From contig CAMYUW010000005.1 of NCBI GenBank assembly GCA_947302275.1, forward strand, positions 30,783-94,782: a stretch of 64,000 nt of DNA, written 5' to 3'. This document shows positions 10,601 to 19,100 of this stretch, one piece after another; within the stretch, counting starts at the first letter, position 1; each line of letters starts with the position of its first letter. The translations under genes and the position numbers were made by a program. A model generated the notes under the pieces. It worked only from the letters and a program-made list of their open reading frames with translations. It did not search any database and was not told where the DNA came from. The stretch comes from an uncultured Prevotellaceae bacterium (GTDB lineage Bacteria > Bacteroidota > Bacteroidia > Bacteroidales > Muribaculaceae).

Positions 10601-11076
10601 ACGGAGGATGTGGGCAACATGGCAACCTGGGTTTCCGTTGAAGCCTGATCGGTGAGGAAATAGCATCCCTCCAGCGAATAAGGATTCATCTCACGGGTGA
10701 ATCGCGGCGTGGAGTTATAACCAGTCATCGAGAACTTGATGGGACCGTTACCATAGAACAGCAACTTGTTGTTAACACGTTTCACTGGTACGGGCCTCAG
10801 GTCGTCGATAGCCTCGCCATTGAGAATCTCACTGATTCTATACCCACCATGACCATAGAGCCTCACCTGGGACGGGTTGTTGAAGCCCATCTGACGCAGC
10901 TCGTCATAAGTGATTTCATACACACCGTTCTCCGGGATGGAGATCTTCACCCACTTGCCAGTAGCAAGTTTTGACTGGGTAGCGTACCTAGACAGGTCAA
11001 ATGCTGACGCATTACCGGCACACAAGAGGGCGAGCAATGCAACACATGCGACTTGAATTTGCATCAATCTATTCAT
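7630..11076 (-). CDS. PorU-like C25 cysteine peptidase, paralog 3 (1148 aa)
   Basis: Full-length paralog with a signal peptide at about 1-25 (VALLALLCAGNASAF). C25 catalytic His653 (YVGHAGS) and Cys687 (STACC, then DVAHFD) are intact. The C-terminal Ig-like domain is nearly identical to that of paralog 4. A 182-bp stretch (7682-7863) is identical at every base to 11152-11333 in paralog 4, synonymous positions included, while the N-terminal halves are clearly diverged. That pattern points to gene conversion or recent recombination between copies. Gap to the upstream copy is 23 nt. Predicted location: periplasm or outer-membrane surface. Confidence 0.85.
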   Translation of the reverse strand: MNRLMQIQVACVALLALLCAGNASAFDLSRYATQSKLATGKWVKISIPENGVYEITYDELRQMGFNNPSQVRLYGHGGYRISEILNGEAIDDLRPVPVKRVNNKLLFYGNGPIKFSMTGYNSTPRFTREMNPYSLEGCYFLTDQASTETQVAMLPTSSVNTFVNTPTSLNFFYHENDVVSISGTGKDMLGEDMTGAPLFVDYDMPDLADSTIVVNTVVSAAATTLSYANAVLHSGEGHDTTVYTLPSSVIYVPGKYVYYNTASPSAFLKLTHPAEHGQFEPILSISGDDYSVSVARLDYFILTYKRRNIIREDMNNQMLMGYTSTRGNERFQLPGASSSTIVWYINDTNNPQEVALTSYNDNSGQGKAFFNHAENYAFFVAFDPAKTLKKISSFEPVANQNLHGTQTPNLLIITAKTFHEQAERIADLHRAVDGIDVVVADQEQVFNEFSSGTRDAMAYRLACKMFFDRNPSKFKNLLLMGTGSVDNRELLGKRENNLLTFQSDNSYYENMSYTCDDVFAMLADNSGAALNAEKLSIGVGRMTCNDLDEARTDVDKLVEYYANPDYGVWRNNTMVVSDSPDEGKYMFQGEGYKNQIDNQLQTGMHVTTVHNSQYPRSNTQPNKPFERKTATVGKQLMAESFKSGMYFATYVGHAGSVGFTKFNSMWVTSDVANTSYRHFPIMSTACCDVAHFDGDTRGIAELMFHKRDGGAIALLTSTRMVYGDNNDELNRYFITGMFSNAANGVMPTLGEAYKYSKNAFPSAETNKMKFFLLGDPAIKVNYPVSLFNITKVNGADVAGSGNAEISPLMKFTIEARVVDKNGRLDSGFNGDATVTLYDKQELFTTITLPVSGDSIDRKIYFNRPKLAEINGRVVNGIFHGEMIAPKTPKAKDEKVLLRVYAHKDNSDFMVNGFTKQIIMLPYDASQAISDDEAPVINSMYINDSETFTNGAIVAPNSMLYINVSDNEGISLQSSSVEKRMSLLLDSGKPSYADVSCFAVVDDGGHVVNIEYPLSNLSEGMHTLTYTVYDIVGNSATHTISFLVGQSSASNLVADKLPAYLDGEVNFDLETSLSQLSEYIVRVTDATGKLVWMTTTSSFPVTWNMRDMQGNKVPAGLYRYFGTYNDGVNYGGTPINKLIVLDPVKTTNK
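7682..7863. repeat. 182-bp identical tract, partner of 11152-11333
   Basis: Codes for part of the C-terminal domain of paralog 3 and is base-for-base identical to the equivalent part of paralog 4. Substitutions resume on both sides. This is a likely recent conversion tract and a site for homologous recombination between the tandem genes. Confidence 0.85.
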
Positions 11077-11099
11077 ACTGCAACTTTCTAATAAATCAA

Positions 11100-14000
11100 T
11101 TATTTGCTGGTGGTCTTAACTGGATCAAGCACGATGAGCTTGTTGATTGGTGTGCCACCATAGTTCACACCATCGTTGTAGGTACCGAAATAGCGGTACA
11201 GGCCAGCGGGCACCTTGTTGCCCTGCATGTCCCTCATGTTCCATGTCACGGGGAAGCTGCTTGTGGTAGTCATCCACACGAGCTTGCCAGTGGCATCGGT
11301 CACGCGGACGATGTACTCGGACAACTGTGACAGGCTCGTCTCCAGATCAAAGTTCACCTCACCGTCAAGATAGGCGGGCAGCTTGTCGGCAACCAGGTTG
11401 GAAGCACTGTTCTGACCGACCATGAAGGAGATGGTATAAGTAGCGCTGTTCCCTACGATGTCATAGACCGTGTAGGTAAGCGTGTGCATACCCTCTGACA
11501 GGTTGCTCAACGGATACTCGATGTTGACCATGTGGCCGCCATCGTCAACCACAGCAAAGCAGGAAACGTCGGCATAAGAAGGCTTGCCTGAATCCAGAAC
11601 CAGCCTCATGCGCTTGTCCACAGAATTGGATTGGAGGCTGATGCCCTCATTGTCGCTCACGTTGATGTAGAGCATCGCATTGGGAGCCACAATGGCGCCA
11701 TTGGTAAAGGTCTCCTCGTCATTGATGTACATGGAGTTGATGATGGGCGCTTCTTCATCGCTGATGGCCAGGCTCTCATCATAGGGAAGCATGGTGATCT
11801 GCTTGGTGAAGCCATTGACCATGCGATCGGTATTGTCCTTGTGGGCATAGACACGCAACAGGACAGTATCGTTGTTTGCGGCAGGAAGATCAGGAGCAAT
11901 CATCTCGCCCTGGAAGACGCCATTTACCACGCGGCCATTGATTTCGGCCAGCTTGGGGCGGTTGAAGTAAATATCGCGTTCGGTCCTCTGTCCATTGAAC
12001 GTGAAAGCAAGCGTCGTGAACAGTTCCTCCTTGTCATAGAGGGTGGCTGTGGCATCGCCGTTGAAACTGCTGTCCAGATTTCCGTCTTCGTCAACAACCT
12101 GTGCCTCGATGGCAAACTTCATCAGCGGGCTGATTTCGGCATTGATGGTATCGGTCATATCGGTACTATTGACCTTGGTGATATTGAACAGCGAGATGGG
12201 ATAGTTCACCTTGATGGCGGGGTCGCCAAGCAGGAAGAACTTCATCTTGTTGGTCTCGGCCGTAGTGAAGGAGTTCTTACTGTACTTGTAGGCTTCGCCC
12301 AGGGTGGGCATCACACCATACTGGGCATTACTGAACAGGCCGTTGATAAAAAACTTATTCAATTTGTCATTGTTGTCACCATACACCATGCGGGTCGAGG
12401 CCAGCAAAGCGATGGCGCCACCGTCACGCTTGTGGAACATGAGTTCGGCAATGCCGCGGGAGTCACCATCGAAATGGGCCACATTACAGCAGGCGGTGGA
12501 CATGATGGGGAAGTGACGATAGGAAGTGTTGGCCACATCACTGGTCACCCACATCGAGTTGTACTTGGTAAAGCCGACAGAACCGGCATGACCTACGTAG
12601 GTGGCAAAATACATACCGCTCTTGAAGCACTCGGACAGCAATTGCTTAGCGACATTGGCCGTCTTGCGCTCAAACGGCCTGTTAGGCTGAGTGTTGGAGC
12701 GGGGATACTGCGAGTTGTGCACAGTAGTCACGTGCATACCAGTCTGCAACTCATTGTCAATCTGATTCTTGTAGCCCTCGGCCTGGAACATGTACTTACC
12801 CAAATCAGGTGAATCGCTGAAAGCCATCGTATTGTTGCGCCAAACGCCATAATCGGGGTTAGCATAATACTCAACCAGCTTATCCACATCGGTTCGAGCC
12901 TCGTCAGGGTCATTACAGGTCATACGTCCCACACCGATGCTCAACTTCTCGGCCGAGAGGCTGGCACCTGAATTGTCGGTAAGCATTGCAAAAAAGTCAT
13001 CGCTGGTGTAGGAGAAGTCCTCATAGTTGCTATTGTCCGTCTGGTAAGTAAGCAGGCTGTTTCCGTGCTCACCCAGCAATTCACGGTTGTCCATCGAACC
13101 GGTACCCATCAGCAGCAGGTTTTTGAACTTGGACTGGTCACGGTCAAAGAACATCTTGCACGCCAGGCGGTAAGCCATCGCGTCGCGAGTACCGCTGGAA
13201 AATTCATTAAACACCTGGTCCTGATCAGCAACCACCACGTCAATGCCATCAATGGCACGATGAAGGTCGGCAACACGCTCGGCTTGATCGCGGAAAGCCT
13301 TGGCGGTGATGATGAGCAGGTCGGGGGTCGGCATGCCGTGCAGATTCTGATTGGCGACAGGCTCAAATGAAGAAATCTTCTTCAACGTCTTGGCAGGGTC
13401 AAATGCCACGAAATATGCATAGCTGGCAGTTGAATGGAAGAAACACTTACCCTGGCCGCTCTCGTCATCATAGGCATCGAGGCTCACATCCAGGGGATTG
13501 TTCGTGTCATTGATGTACCATACAGCGGTGCTTGGCGAGGCATTGGGCAGCAGAAAGCGCTCATTGCCTTTAACCCCAGAATAACCCATCAACAACTGGT
13601 TGTCTTCATCCTCGCGGATAACATTGTTGCGCTTATAGGTCAAGATGAAATAGTCCAAACGCGCTAGAGTCAATTTAAAATCGTCGCCACTGAAAACCAA
13701 CATAGGCTCAAACTGGCCATGTTCAGCAGGATCGGAGAGCTTCAAAAAGGCGTAAGGAGAAGCATAATTGTAGTACACAGTAGAACCCGAAGGCACATAG
13801 ATGCGCGAGGAGCTGACAGTGTAGGAAGTCGTATCGGTTGCCTCTCCACTGTGGATAACCGCATTGGCATAAGTGATGACCGATGCGTTGGCAGCAATTA
13901 CCGAATTGACCACAACCGTGCTATCGGCCAGTCCAGGCAGATAATAGTCGATGAGCAACGGAGTGCCTGAGAAATCTTCACCCAGCATCTCCTTGCCCGA

Positions 14001-14549
14001 GCCACTAAGGGTTGCCATCTCCTTCTCATGATAGAAAAAGCTGAGGCTGGTCGGGGTATCGATATAATTCTCATAGGAGGTTTTGGTCATCCTAGGCATG
14101 GGAATGTCGGATGCGCCTTCCTCGGTAAGGAAATAACAGCCCACCTGAGAATAGGGGTTAAACTCACGGGTGAAACGCGGTATGGAGTTATTACCCGTCA
14201 TCGAGAACTTAATGGGACCATTGCCATAGAAGCAGACCTTGTCGTTGGTGCGCAAAATGCGTACAGGCTTCAAGTCATCGATGTTACGGCCATTGAGAAT
14301 CTCACTGATTTTGTATCCACCATGACCATACACTCTCACCTGTGAAGGATTATTGAAACCCATTTCACGCAACTCATCGTAGGTGATTTCATACATGCCG
14401 CTCTCGGGGATGGAGATTTTCACCCATTTTCCAGAGGCAAGCTTTGACTGGGTCGCATAATTTGAAACACTAAAAGCACTGGCATGAATAGAACAGAACA
14501 GCCCTATCAGCAGAGTGCATACAAGTTGAAATTTTGTCAGTTTGTGCAT
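11100..14549 (-). CDS. PorU-like C25 cysteine peptidase, paralog 4 (1149 aa)
   Basis: First-transcribed copy of the array, 35 nt downstream of the FAH-fold gene. Signal peptide about 1-25 (LLIGLFCSIHASAF), mature start SVSNYATQSKLASGKWVKI. Catalytic His654 (YVGHAGS) and Cys688 (STACC, then NVAHFD). The C25 core, Ig-like domains and the terminal FlgD-Ig-like domain are all present. The protein is about the length of P. gingivalis PorU (~1158 aa). It shares the 'HRAIDGIDVVVADQDQVFNEFSSGTRDAMAYRL' region with its sister copies (quoted only to show the block; the motif core is VFNEFSSGT). The canonical porU also has VFNEFSSGT, which fixes the family. Confidence 0.85.
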   Translation of the reverse strand: MHKLTKFQLVCTLLIGLFCSIHASAFSVSNYATQSKLASGKWVKISIPESGMYEITYDELREMGFNNPSQVRVYGHGGYKISEILNGRNIDDLKPVRILRTNDKVCFYGNGPIKFSMTGNNSIPRFTREFNPYSQVGCYFLTEEGASDIPMPRMTKTSYENYIDTPTSLSFFYHEKEMATLSGSGKEMLGEDFSGTPLLIDYYLPGLADSTVVVNSVIAANASVITYANAVIHSGEATDTTSYTVSSSRIYVPSGSTVYYNYASPYAFLKLSDPAEHGQFEPMLVFSGDDFKLTLARLDYFILTYKRNNVIREDEDNQLLMGYSGVKGNERFLLPNASPSTAVWYINDTNNPLDVSLDAYDDESGQGKCFFHSTASYAYFVAFDPAKTLKKISSFEPVANQNLHGMPTPDLLIITAKAFRDQAERVADLHRAIDGIDVVVADQDQVFNEFSSGTRDAMAYRLACKMFFDRDQSKFKNLLLMGTGSMDNRELLGEHGNSLLTYQTDNSNYEDFSYTSDDFFAMLTDNSGASLSAEKLSIGVGRMTCNDPDEARTDVDKLVEYYANPDYGVWRNNTMAFSDSPDLGKYMFQAEGYKNQIDNELQTGMHVTTVHNSQYPRSNTQPNRPFERKTANVAKQLLSECFKSGMYFATYVGHAGSVGFTKYNSMWVTSDVANTSYRHFPIMSTACCNVAHFDGDSRGIAELMFHKRDGGAIALLASTRMVYGDNNDKLNKFFINGLFSNAQYGVMPTLGEAYKYSKNSFTTAETNKMKFFLLGDPAIKVNYPISLFNITKVNSTDMTDTINAEISPLMKFAIEAQVVDEDGNLDSSFNGDATATLYDKEELFTTLAFTFNGQRTERDIYFNRPKLAEINGRVVNGVFQGEMIAPDLPAANNDTVLLRVYAHKDNTDRMVNGFTKQITMLPYDESLAISDEEAPIINSMYINDEETFTNGAIVAPNAMLYINVSDNEGISLQSNSVDKRMRLVLDSGKPSYADVSCFAVVDDGGHMVNIEYPLSNLSEGMHTLTYTVYDIVGNSATYTISFMVGQNSASNLVADKLPAYLDGEVNFDLETSLSQLSEYIVRVTDATGKLVWMTTTSSFPVTWNMRDMQGNKVPAGLYRYFGTYNDGVNYGGTPINKLIVLDPVKTTSK
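11152..11333. repeat. 182-bp identical tract, partner of 7682-7863
   Basis: The copy within paralog 4 of the identical tract described for paralog 3. Unequal crossing-over between the two would delete or duplicate one whole C25 gene (repeat unit about 3.47 kb). Confidence 0.85.
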
Positions 14550-14584
14550 AATATTTTGACTTTGTTATTGTTCGCTATATATTG

Positions 14585-15163
14585 TTATAATCTAACTTTC
14601 ACGTCGAGCACCCGTTGGCCGCCGATGCTTGCCAAGAGTTTGTCGCCAGGGACCAATTTGTGGTCCGGTCCGGCATCACCAGTCAGCAACAGATCACCCA
14701 TCTTGATGCTGCATCGGGTACTGACAGCCGCGATCATTTCATCAAGAGGCAGGTGCATCTGTGCAAGACAGCACGATGAGACAACCTGATCACCTACCAT
14801 GGCCTCGACCACTGCATCAAGGGGACTGTCGACATCCGTCACCGAAATCCAGTCACCGACGATGGCCGCGCCGTCGAAGGCATGGTCCAATACCGCAAGG
14901 CGGCTATCATTACCCGCCTTCGCGCGCAGGGTGAATCCAGCAGTAAACGCATCCCAGTAGCGGTGAGCAAACTTGGGAGCCACACACTTGCCCAAACGCC
15001 CCATGCGGACGATAATGGTGGGTGTAGCGATAAAAGCGTCTGCAAAGTCAGGCAAAAAGAAAGGCCTATCTGTGAACAAGAGGGACGAATCGGCCATGAG
15101 ATAAGCCATGGGATTCTGGTTGTCCCCTGAGTCATAGTTTCCAGTGAAGCCTATTACTTTCAT
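14585..15163 (-). CDS. FAH-fold (fumarylacetoacetate hydrolase family) protein, divergent (192 aa)
   Basis: The C-terminal half has the FAH/isomerase pattern: DSPLDAVVEAMVGDQ, a long helix region (LPLDEMIAAVST), then KMGDLLLTGD and a closing LVPGDKLLASIGG before a final beta strand. Family members hydrolyse or isomerise beta-diketo and enol acids in the cytoplasm and need a divalent metal. I do not see the usual acidic metal ligands: the segment expected to read E-x-E followed by V-x-G reads TIIVRMGRLGKCV, and the 'GYT..ND..ARD' block reads AGFTLRAKAGNDSR. The protein is shorter than typical members (~200-280 aa) and may be catalytically altered. It sits 41 nt behind rex and 35 nt before the C25 array, probably in the same operon. 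Confidence 0.7.
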   Translation of the reverse strand: MKVIGFTGNYDSGDNQNPMAYLMADSSLLFTDRPFFLPDFADAFIATPTIIVRMGRLGKCVAPKFAHRYWDAFTAGFTLRAKAGNDSRLAVLDHAFDGAAIVGDWISVTDVDSPLDAVVEAMVGDQVVSSCCLAQMHLPLDEMIAAVSTRCSIKMGDLLLTGDAGPDHKLVPGDKLLASIGGQRVLDVKVRL

Positions 15164-15204
15164 GCGATGATTGTTGCGTCTCGGTTTATTATCTTTGTTG
15201 TCTC

Positions 15205-15852
15205 TTATTGTTCGTGTCCGTGCATTCTGTTATAGATGATCGCCAAGTGAGCATAGATTGAAGTGTTGGCAATAATCACGTCGCCGGGAGCTTTGATGCG
15301 GTAGGGTGTAAAATTCCATAACGCCGTCATTCCGCTGGAGATGGCCAGTGAGGCCGTTTCCTGAGCCCTCTCAACAGGGACTGTCAAGATAGCGATGGAA
15401 ACATTGTGCTCCTTTTGCCAGTCGGCGAGCTGATTGATGTCATAGACAGGAAGCCCACCGATGCGGGTGCCTATTACTTCCTCCCTGACGTCAAATCCGG
15501 CAACGATGTGCAGGCCATAATTCTCCAAGCCATGATCCTGCATGAGCGCAGTACCCAAACTACCGGTACCGATGACAACGGCATCATGATGCCGGTTGAA
15601 ACCAAGGAAATCCTCCAGTTCGGAGACAAGGCTCGACACCTCGTAGCCGATGCGGGTCTTGCCCCGGATGTTGAGGAATGACAAATCCTTGGCAATCTGG
15701 GATGACTGCACATTCAGTTCCTTGGAAATCTGAGTCGATGAAACATACTCGACATGCAGATTATTCAGCATACGCACGTATGACAGATACCAAGGCAGTC
15801 TCCTGATTGTCGGTTCAGGGAGAATCGTCTTATTCTCGATTATCTTGGCCAT
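15205..15852 (-). CDS. rex: Redox-sensing transcriptional repressor Rex (215 aa)
   Basis: Rex senses the NADH/NAD+ ratio; NADH binding releases it from operators of fermentative and respiratory genes. The N-terminal winged helix covers about 1-80 (PEPTIRRLPWYL, SSTQISKELNVQSSQIAKDL). A Rossmann domain follows with the dinucleotide motif VVIGTGSLGTAL at about 90. The C-terminal end (APGDVIIANTSIYAHLAIIYNRM) is the domain-swapped helix typical of Rex. I chose the ATG at 15852 (MAKIIENKTILPEPT): the in-frame extension upstream would need a TTG codon and adds seven non-conserved residues. It is the first gene after the porU terminator and heads the apparent rex-FAH-C25 operon. Confidence 0.93.
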   Translation of the reverse strand: MAKIIENKTILPEPTIRRLPWYLSYVRMLNNLHVEYVSSTQISKELNVQSSQIAKDLSFLNIRGKTRIGYEVSSLVSELEDFLGFNRHHDAVVIGTGSLGTALMQDHGLENYGLHIVAGFDVREEVIGTRIGGLPVYDINQLADWQKEHNVSIAILTVPVERAQETASLAISSGMTALWNFTPYRIKAPGDVIIANTSIYAHLAIIYNRMHGHEQ

Positions 15853-15881
15853 ATTCACCGTATATTGATGCAATTAACCTA

Positions 15882-15889
15882 CAAAGTTA
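15882..15889 (-). promoter_or_regulatory. rex: -7 element of the rex operon
   Basis: Minus-strand TAACTTTG matches TAnnTTTG, about 30 nt before the rex ATG. No good -33 box is seen. A perfect 12-nt palindrome, TAACAATTGTTA, lies upstream at 15951-15962. No other -7 motif occurs in the gaps between rex and C25 paralog 1, so this may drive the six-gene unit. Confidence 0.45.
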
Positions 15890-16033
15890 CCTCTATTTTT
15901 CTTATCTCACGTGTTTTTGAGGCGTATTTTATTGAAAATCGGCGAGTTTTTAACAATTGTTATGGCTTAAAAGAGGCCTCAACGCTCATTGCTCGTCAAT
16001 TTGAGCATTTTATCACACTTTTTCCCATAGGGA

Positions 16034-16073
16034 AAAGATGCCCGATCCCTCATGCGGGAACGGGCATCTTTTT
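16034..16073. terminator. Strong hairpin terminator between porU and rex
   Basis: Arms 16034-16044 and 16061-16071 pair over 11 bp, with a further 4-bp inner stem around CATG-containing loop bases. The plus strand continues with TTT and the minus strand with TTTTCCC, so it can work both ways. In context it ends porU transcription just before rex. Confidence 0.85.
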
Positions 16074-16103
16074 GGTTCGATTTCGGATGAATGCCGACGC
16101 GTG

Positions 16104-19100
16104 TCACTCGCCAGTAACGGCAAGCTTCTTGGACTTGGTCGCTTCTTTGACACCATCGGTCGAGATCGTGGCACGGTACACATAGATGCCACGAGGCACA
16201 CGGCGTCCGCCCAGGTCGATCAGATCCCATGTAACCGGTATCGAAGTGTACATGTCACTGCGGCCCGCCTGTACAGTTTTCCATACCATGCGGCCCATCA
16301 TGTCGTAGACTTCAATGGTCACGTTCACCACGGCATCGGGACGGTCGTGCTTGACATAGAACGAAGTCTCGTCTCTAGCAGGATTGCCCGTGCAATAGAC
16401 CTCAGCAATTTCGGGTTTGAGACCATTGACAACAACAAACTGTATTGTCTTCTCGCTCACGTTGTTATAAACGTCCCAGACACGTAGTCGCAGGGAGTGG
16501 AGGCCAGGTGTGAGATCGGCCAACTGATAGCTGATACTGCCCAGCGTTCCCTCGTCAGAGAACAAGGGCGTATAATAAGTAGCCACGTCATTATAACTGG
16601 TCACTCCATCCAAGGTGAGCGTCATACTGTGACCAATGCCCGCCGAGGACAAATTCACGCCACTCTCGTCGCTCACTGTGGCCAGGACAAGGGGAGACTC
16701 GTTGATCTCGCTGCCATCCACAAAGGACTCATTGTTAAGGCCTAGGGTGATAATCCGTGGCGGGATAGTGTCGGCCACCTCTTCGTCCTCATAGCCGTAG
16801 ATATAGAAGTCGCTATTAGCCCCTCTTGCCTCAAGCGTATCCTGCCTATCATAAGCGTACAAGTTGATCAGTGACGTCAGGTAATTATCATACTCGTTGT
16901 TCACCTCGCTGGGAATAATGACACGCACCGTAAAACGTCCTCCAATAACGGTGTCCACATTGATTGCCAAGCGGTTGGTCCGTTCATCATAATGGACAGT
17001 ATCCAATGGGGTGCCAGAGCCTCCATATCCGTGGGTGATAACCGTCTGTTCAGGGCCGAAAAGGGTCGAGACAATAGCGCCATTGAAATCAGTCGCCAAA
17101 TCACCCTTAGTGTCCAGAATACTACCGCTGAACTCGACATGCTGACGGGCCTTGAATACAGGCAGGTTATCCTTGTCAATGGGTTTGCCGTTAATTGTTT
17201 CTACCTGAGCCGTGTAGCCAGCATAGGACAACCTCATTGCAGGGTCTCCAACGCAGAAGAAACGCCGCTTGTTGTTCGAAAGGGAATTGACGCTGTTTTT
17301 TCCCAACATCAGTATATCTCCGACGCGACGCTGACGACCATTCGCATCACGGGCGAAGACGTAGCGCGCTAGCGCGGAACTCAATGTGCCATTTTCATTG
17401 ATATAAGCCAGACGGGCAGGACAAAGCACAGCGATAGCACCACCGTTGGCATTCAAGAAAATGCGTTCTCCACCAGAGAGAACAGTATTGTCAAATCGGC
17501 AGTACTCACATGTAGCGGCATAGAGCACCGGCAGGTGCTTATAGAAGAGGTTATTCTCAACATCAGAGCGCATGAGCAAGCCTTCGCCAGTCCAGTTCTG
17601 GGTGCTCGCATGGCCGATATAGTTCCACCAGACGGCACCTTCATTCAGGGTATTGAACATCTTGTTGCGGGCGTCGGGATAGGTACGTGCCCCACCCTCG
17701 CTCACAGCATCAAAGGCATCAATAAACACATAGTTGTAAACCATCTCGTTGCCGCCGTTTGCCTTCATGTTGGCAATCATGGATTTGGATTGCCTCATGT
17801 GGGCGCCATCATTTTCATCGTCGGCGACAAAGAGTGCCTGATTCTTCCATGAGCCATAACTGGGCTTGGTCACATACTTGATCAGCTTATTGACAGCAGC
17901 GCGCGCCTCGGCCACATCCTTGACGATCATACGGCCTACTGCGATGTCCATCGGGGCATCATCGGCAGTGGTGCTCTCATCGGCAAGGATGCCGAAGTAG
18001 TCATCTGTCGTGAACGAGTCATCCTCGGTATTGCTGATTTGGCTTTGCCATGTGAGCAAGTGGGGATAACTGAGCGCTGATGCGTCGGTGCCAATCAAAC
18101 GGTTGTCATAGCTGCCGTTGCCAAAGAGGAGCAAGTAACCTAATCGGTGACCGTCTTCGCTGGCTCCGCGGTCATAGAATAACTTGCACAATCGGCGATA
18201 GGCCATCGCATCCTGAGTACCGCTAGAGAACTCGTTGAAGACCTTCTCGTGGTCAAGCACGAGGACGCGGAAGTTATCATATCTTTCATGCAATGCGGCC
18301 ACTCGTCTAGCCTGTTCAAGGTAAGCACTGGGGGCCAAAATAATCATGTCAGGGGTAAGCTCGGCATGGATATCCTGGTTGTCCACCGACTTCATGAATT
18401 CGGGATGGGGATAATTGCCTGATTCATTGAAAGCAATGAATTCCCTGCGTCCCGAAACCGCAGGTGAGAACGTGAGGGTTCCCTCTCCAGCAGTAGCGTT
18501 GAGCTGCATCGGTGCACCAGGTCGGGTCACGTCCCACACACGGGTACTACTGCCACAACCACTCAAGCGATAACTGCTGCCCGAACTAGCCTCATGGATA
18601 CCAAAGGCGAGAACACCATTGACGAGTTCCAGTTTGCGCTGATAATTGACAGTGATGTAATCAAGGCGTGCCAGATATAAAGTTCCGCCACCATTGCTAT
18701 AAGTAACCGTCAAGTTCAAGTCGTTGGTGCCATCGAGCGGAAATGACCTGATGGCTTCCTTGCGGTTATAATGCAGGTGGGAGGAGTTAGTCTTCTCTCC
18801 CTCAATGATATCACTATTGGTAGTGGGCAACGGAGTTCCATTATAACTCAAGGCAAACGTGCTGGACGATCCAACGGTCTTTGCGGCAAAGGCCGTCATG
18901 ATCTGCACATCGGTTTGGTCCACCCTGCCATCGAGCGAGAATTTAAAAGTCTGATTTCGGTTAGATGAGAAATTTTCACCCAGAAAAATACGGCCAGTCT
19001 CGCCCACATTAATGATTTCCTGCTCATGGTAAAGGCGCTCGGTGAAGGTGGTGATGACCTCACCAGCAGGTTCATTAGTGGCCTTGGCTACTTCAATATC

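Noticed and set aside
658..14549. Assembly artefact producing four C25 copies
   Set aside because: The copies differ throughout except for the conversion tract, and each keeps an intact frame, leader and catalytic pair. Collapsed or duplicated contigs would give near-identical copies.
15951..15962. TAACAATTGTTA as a Rex operator
   Set aside because: Rex sites have TTGTGA/TCACAA-like half-sites separated by about six bases; this one has no central spacer. Kept only as a low-interest observation.
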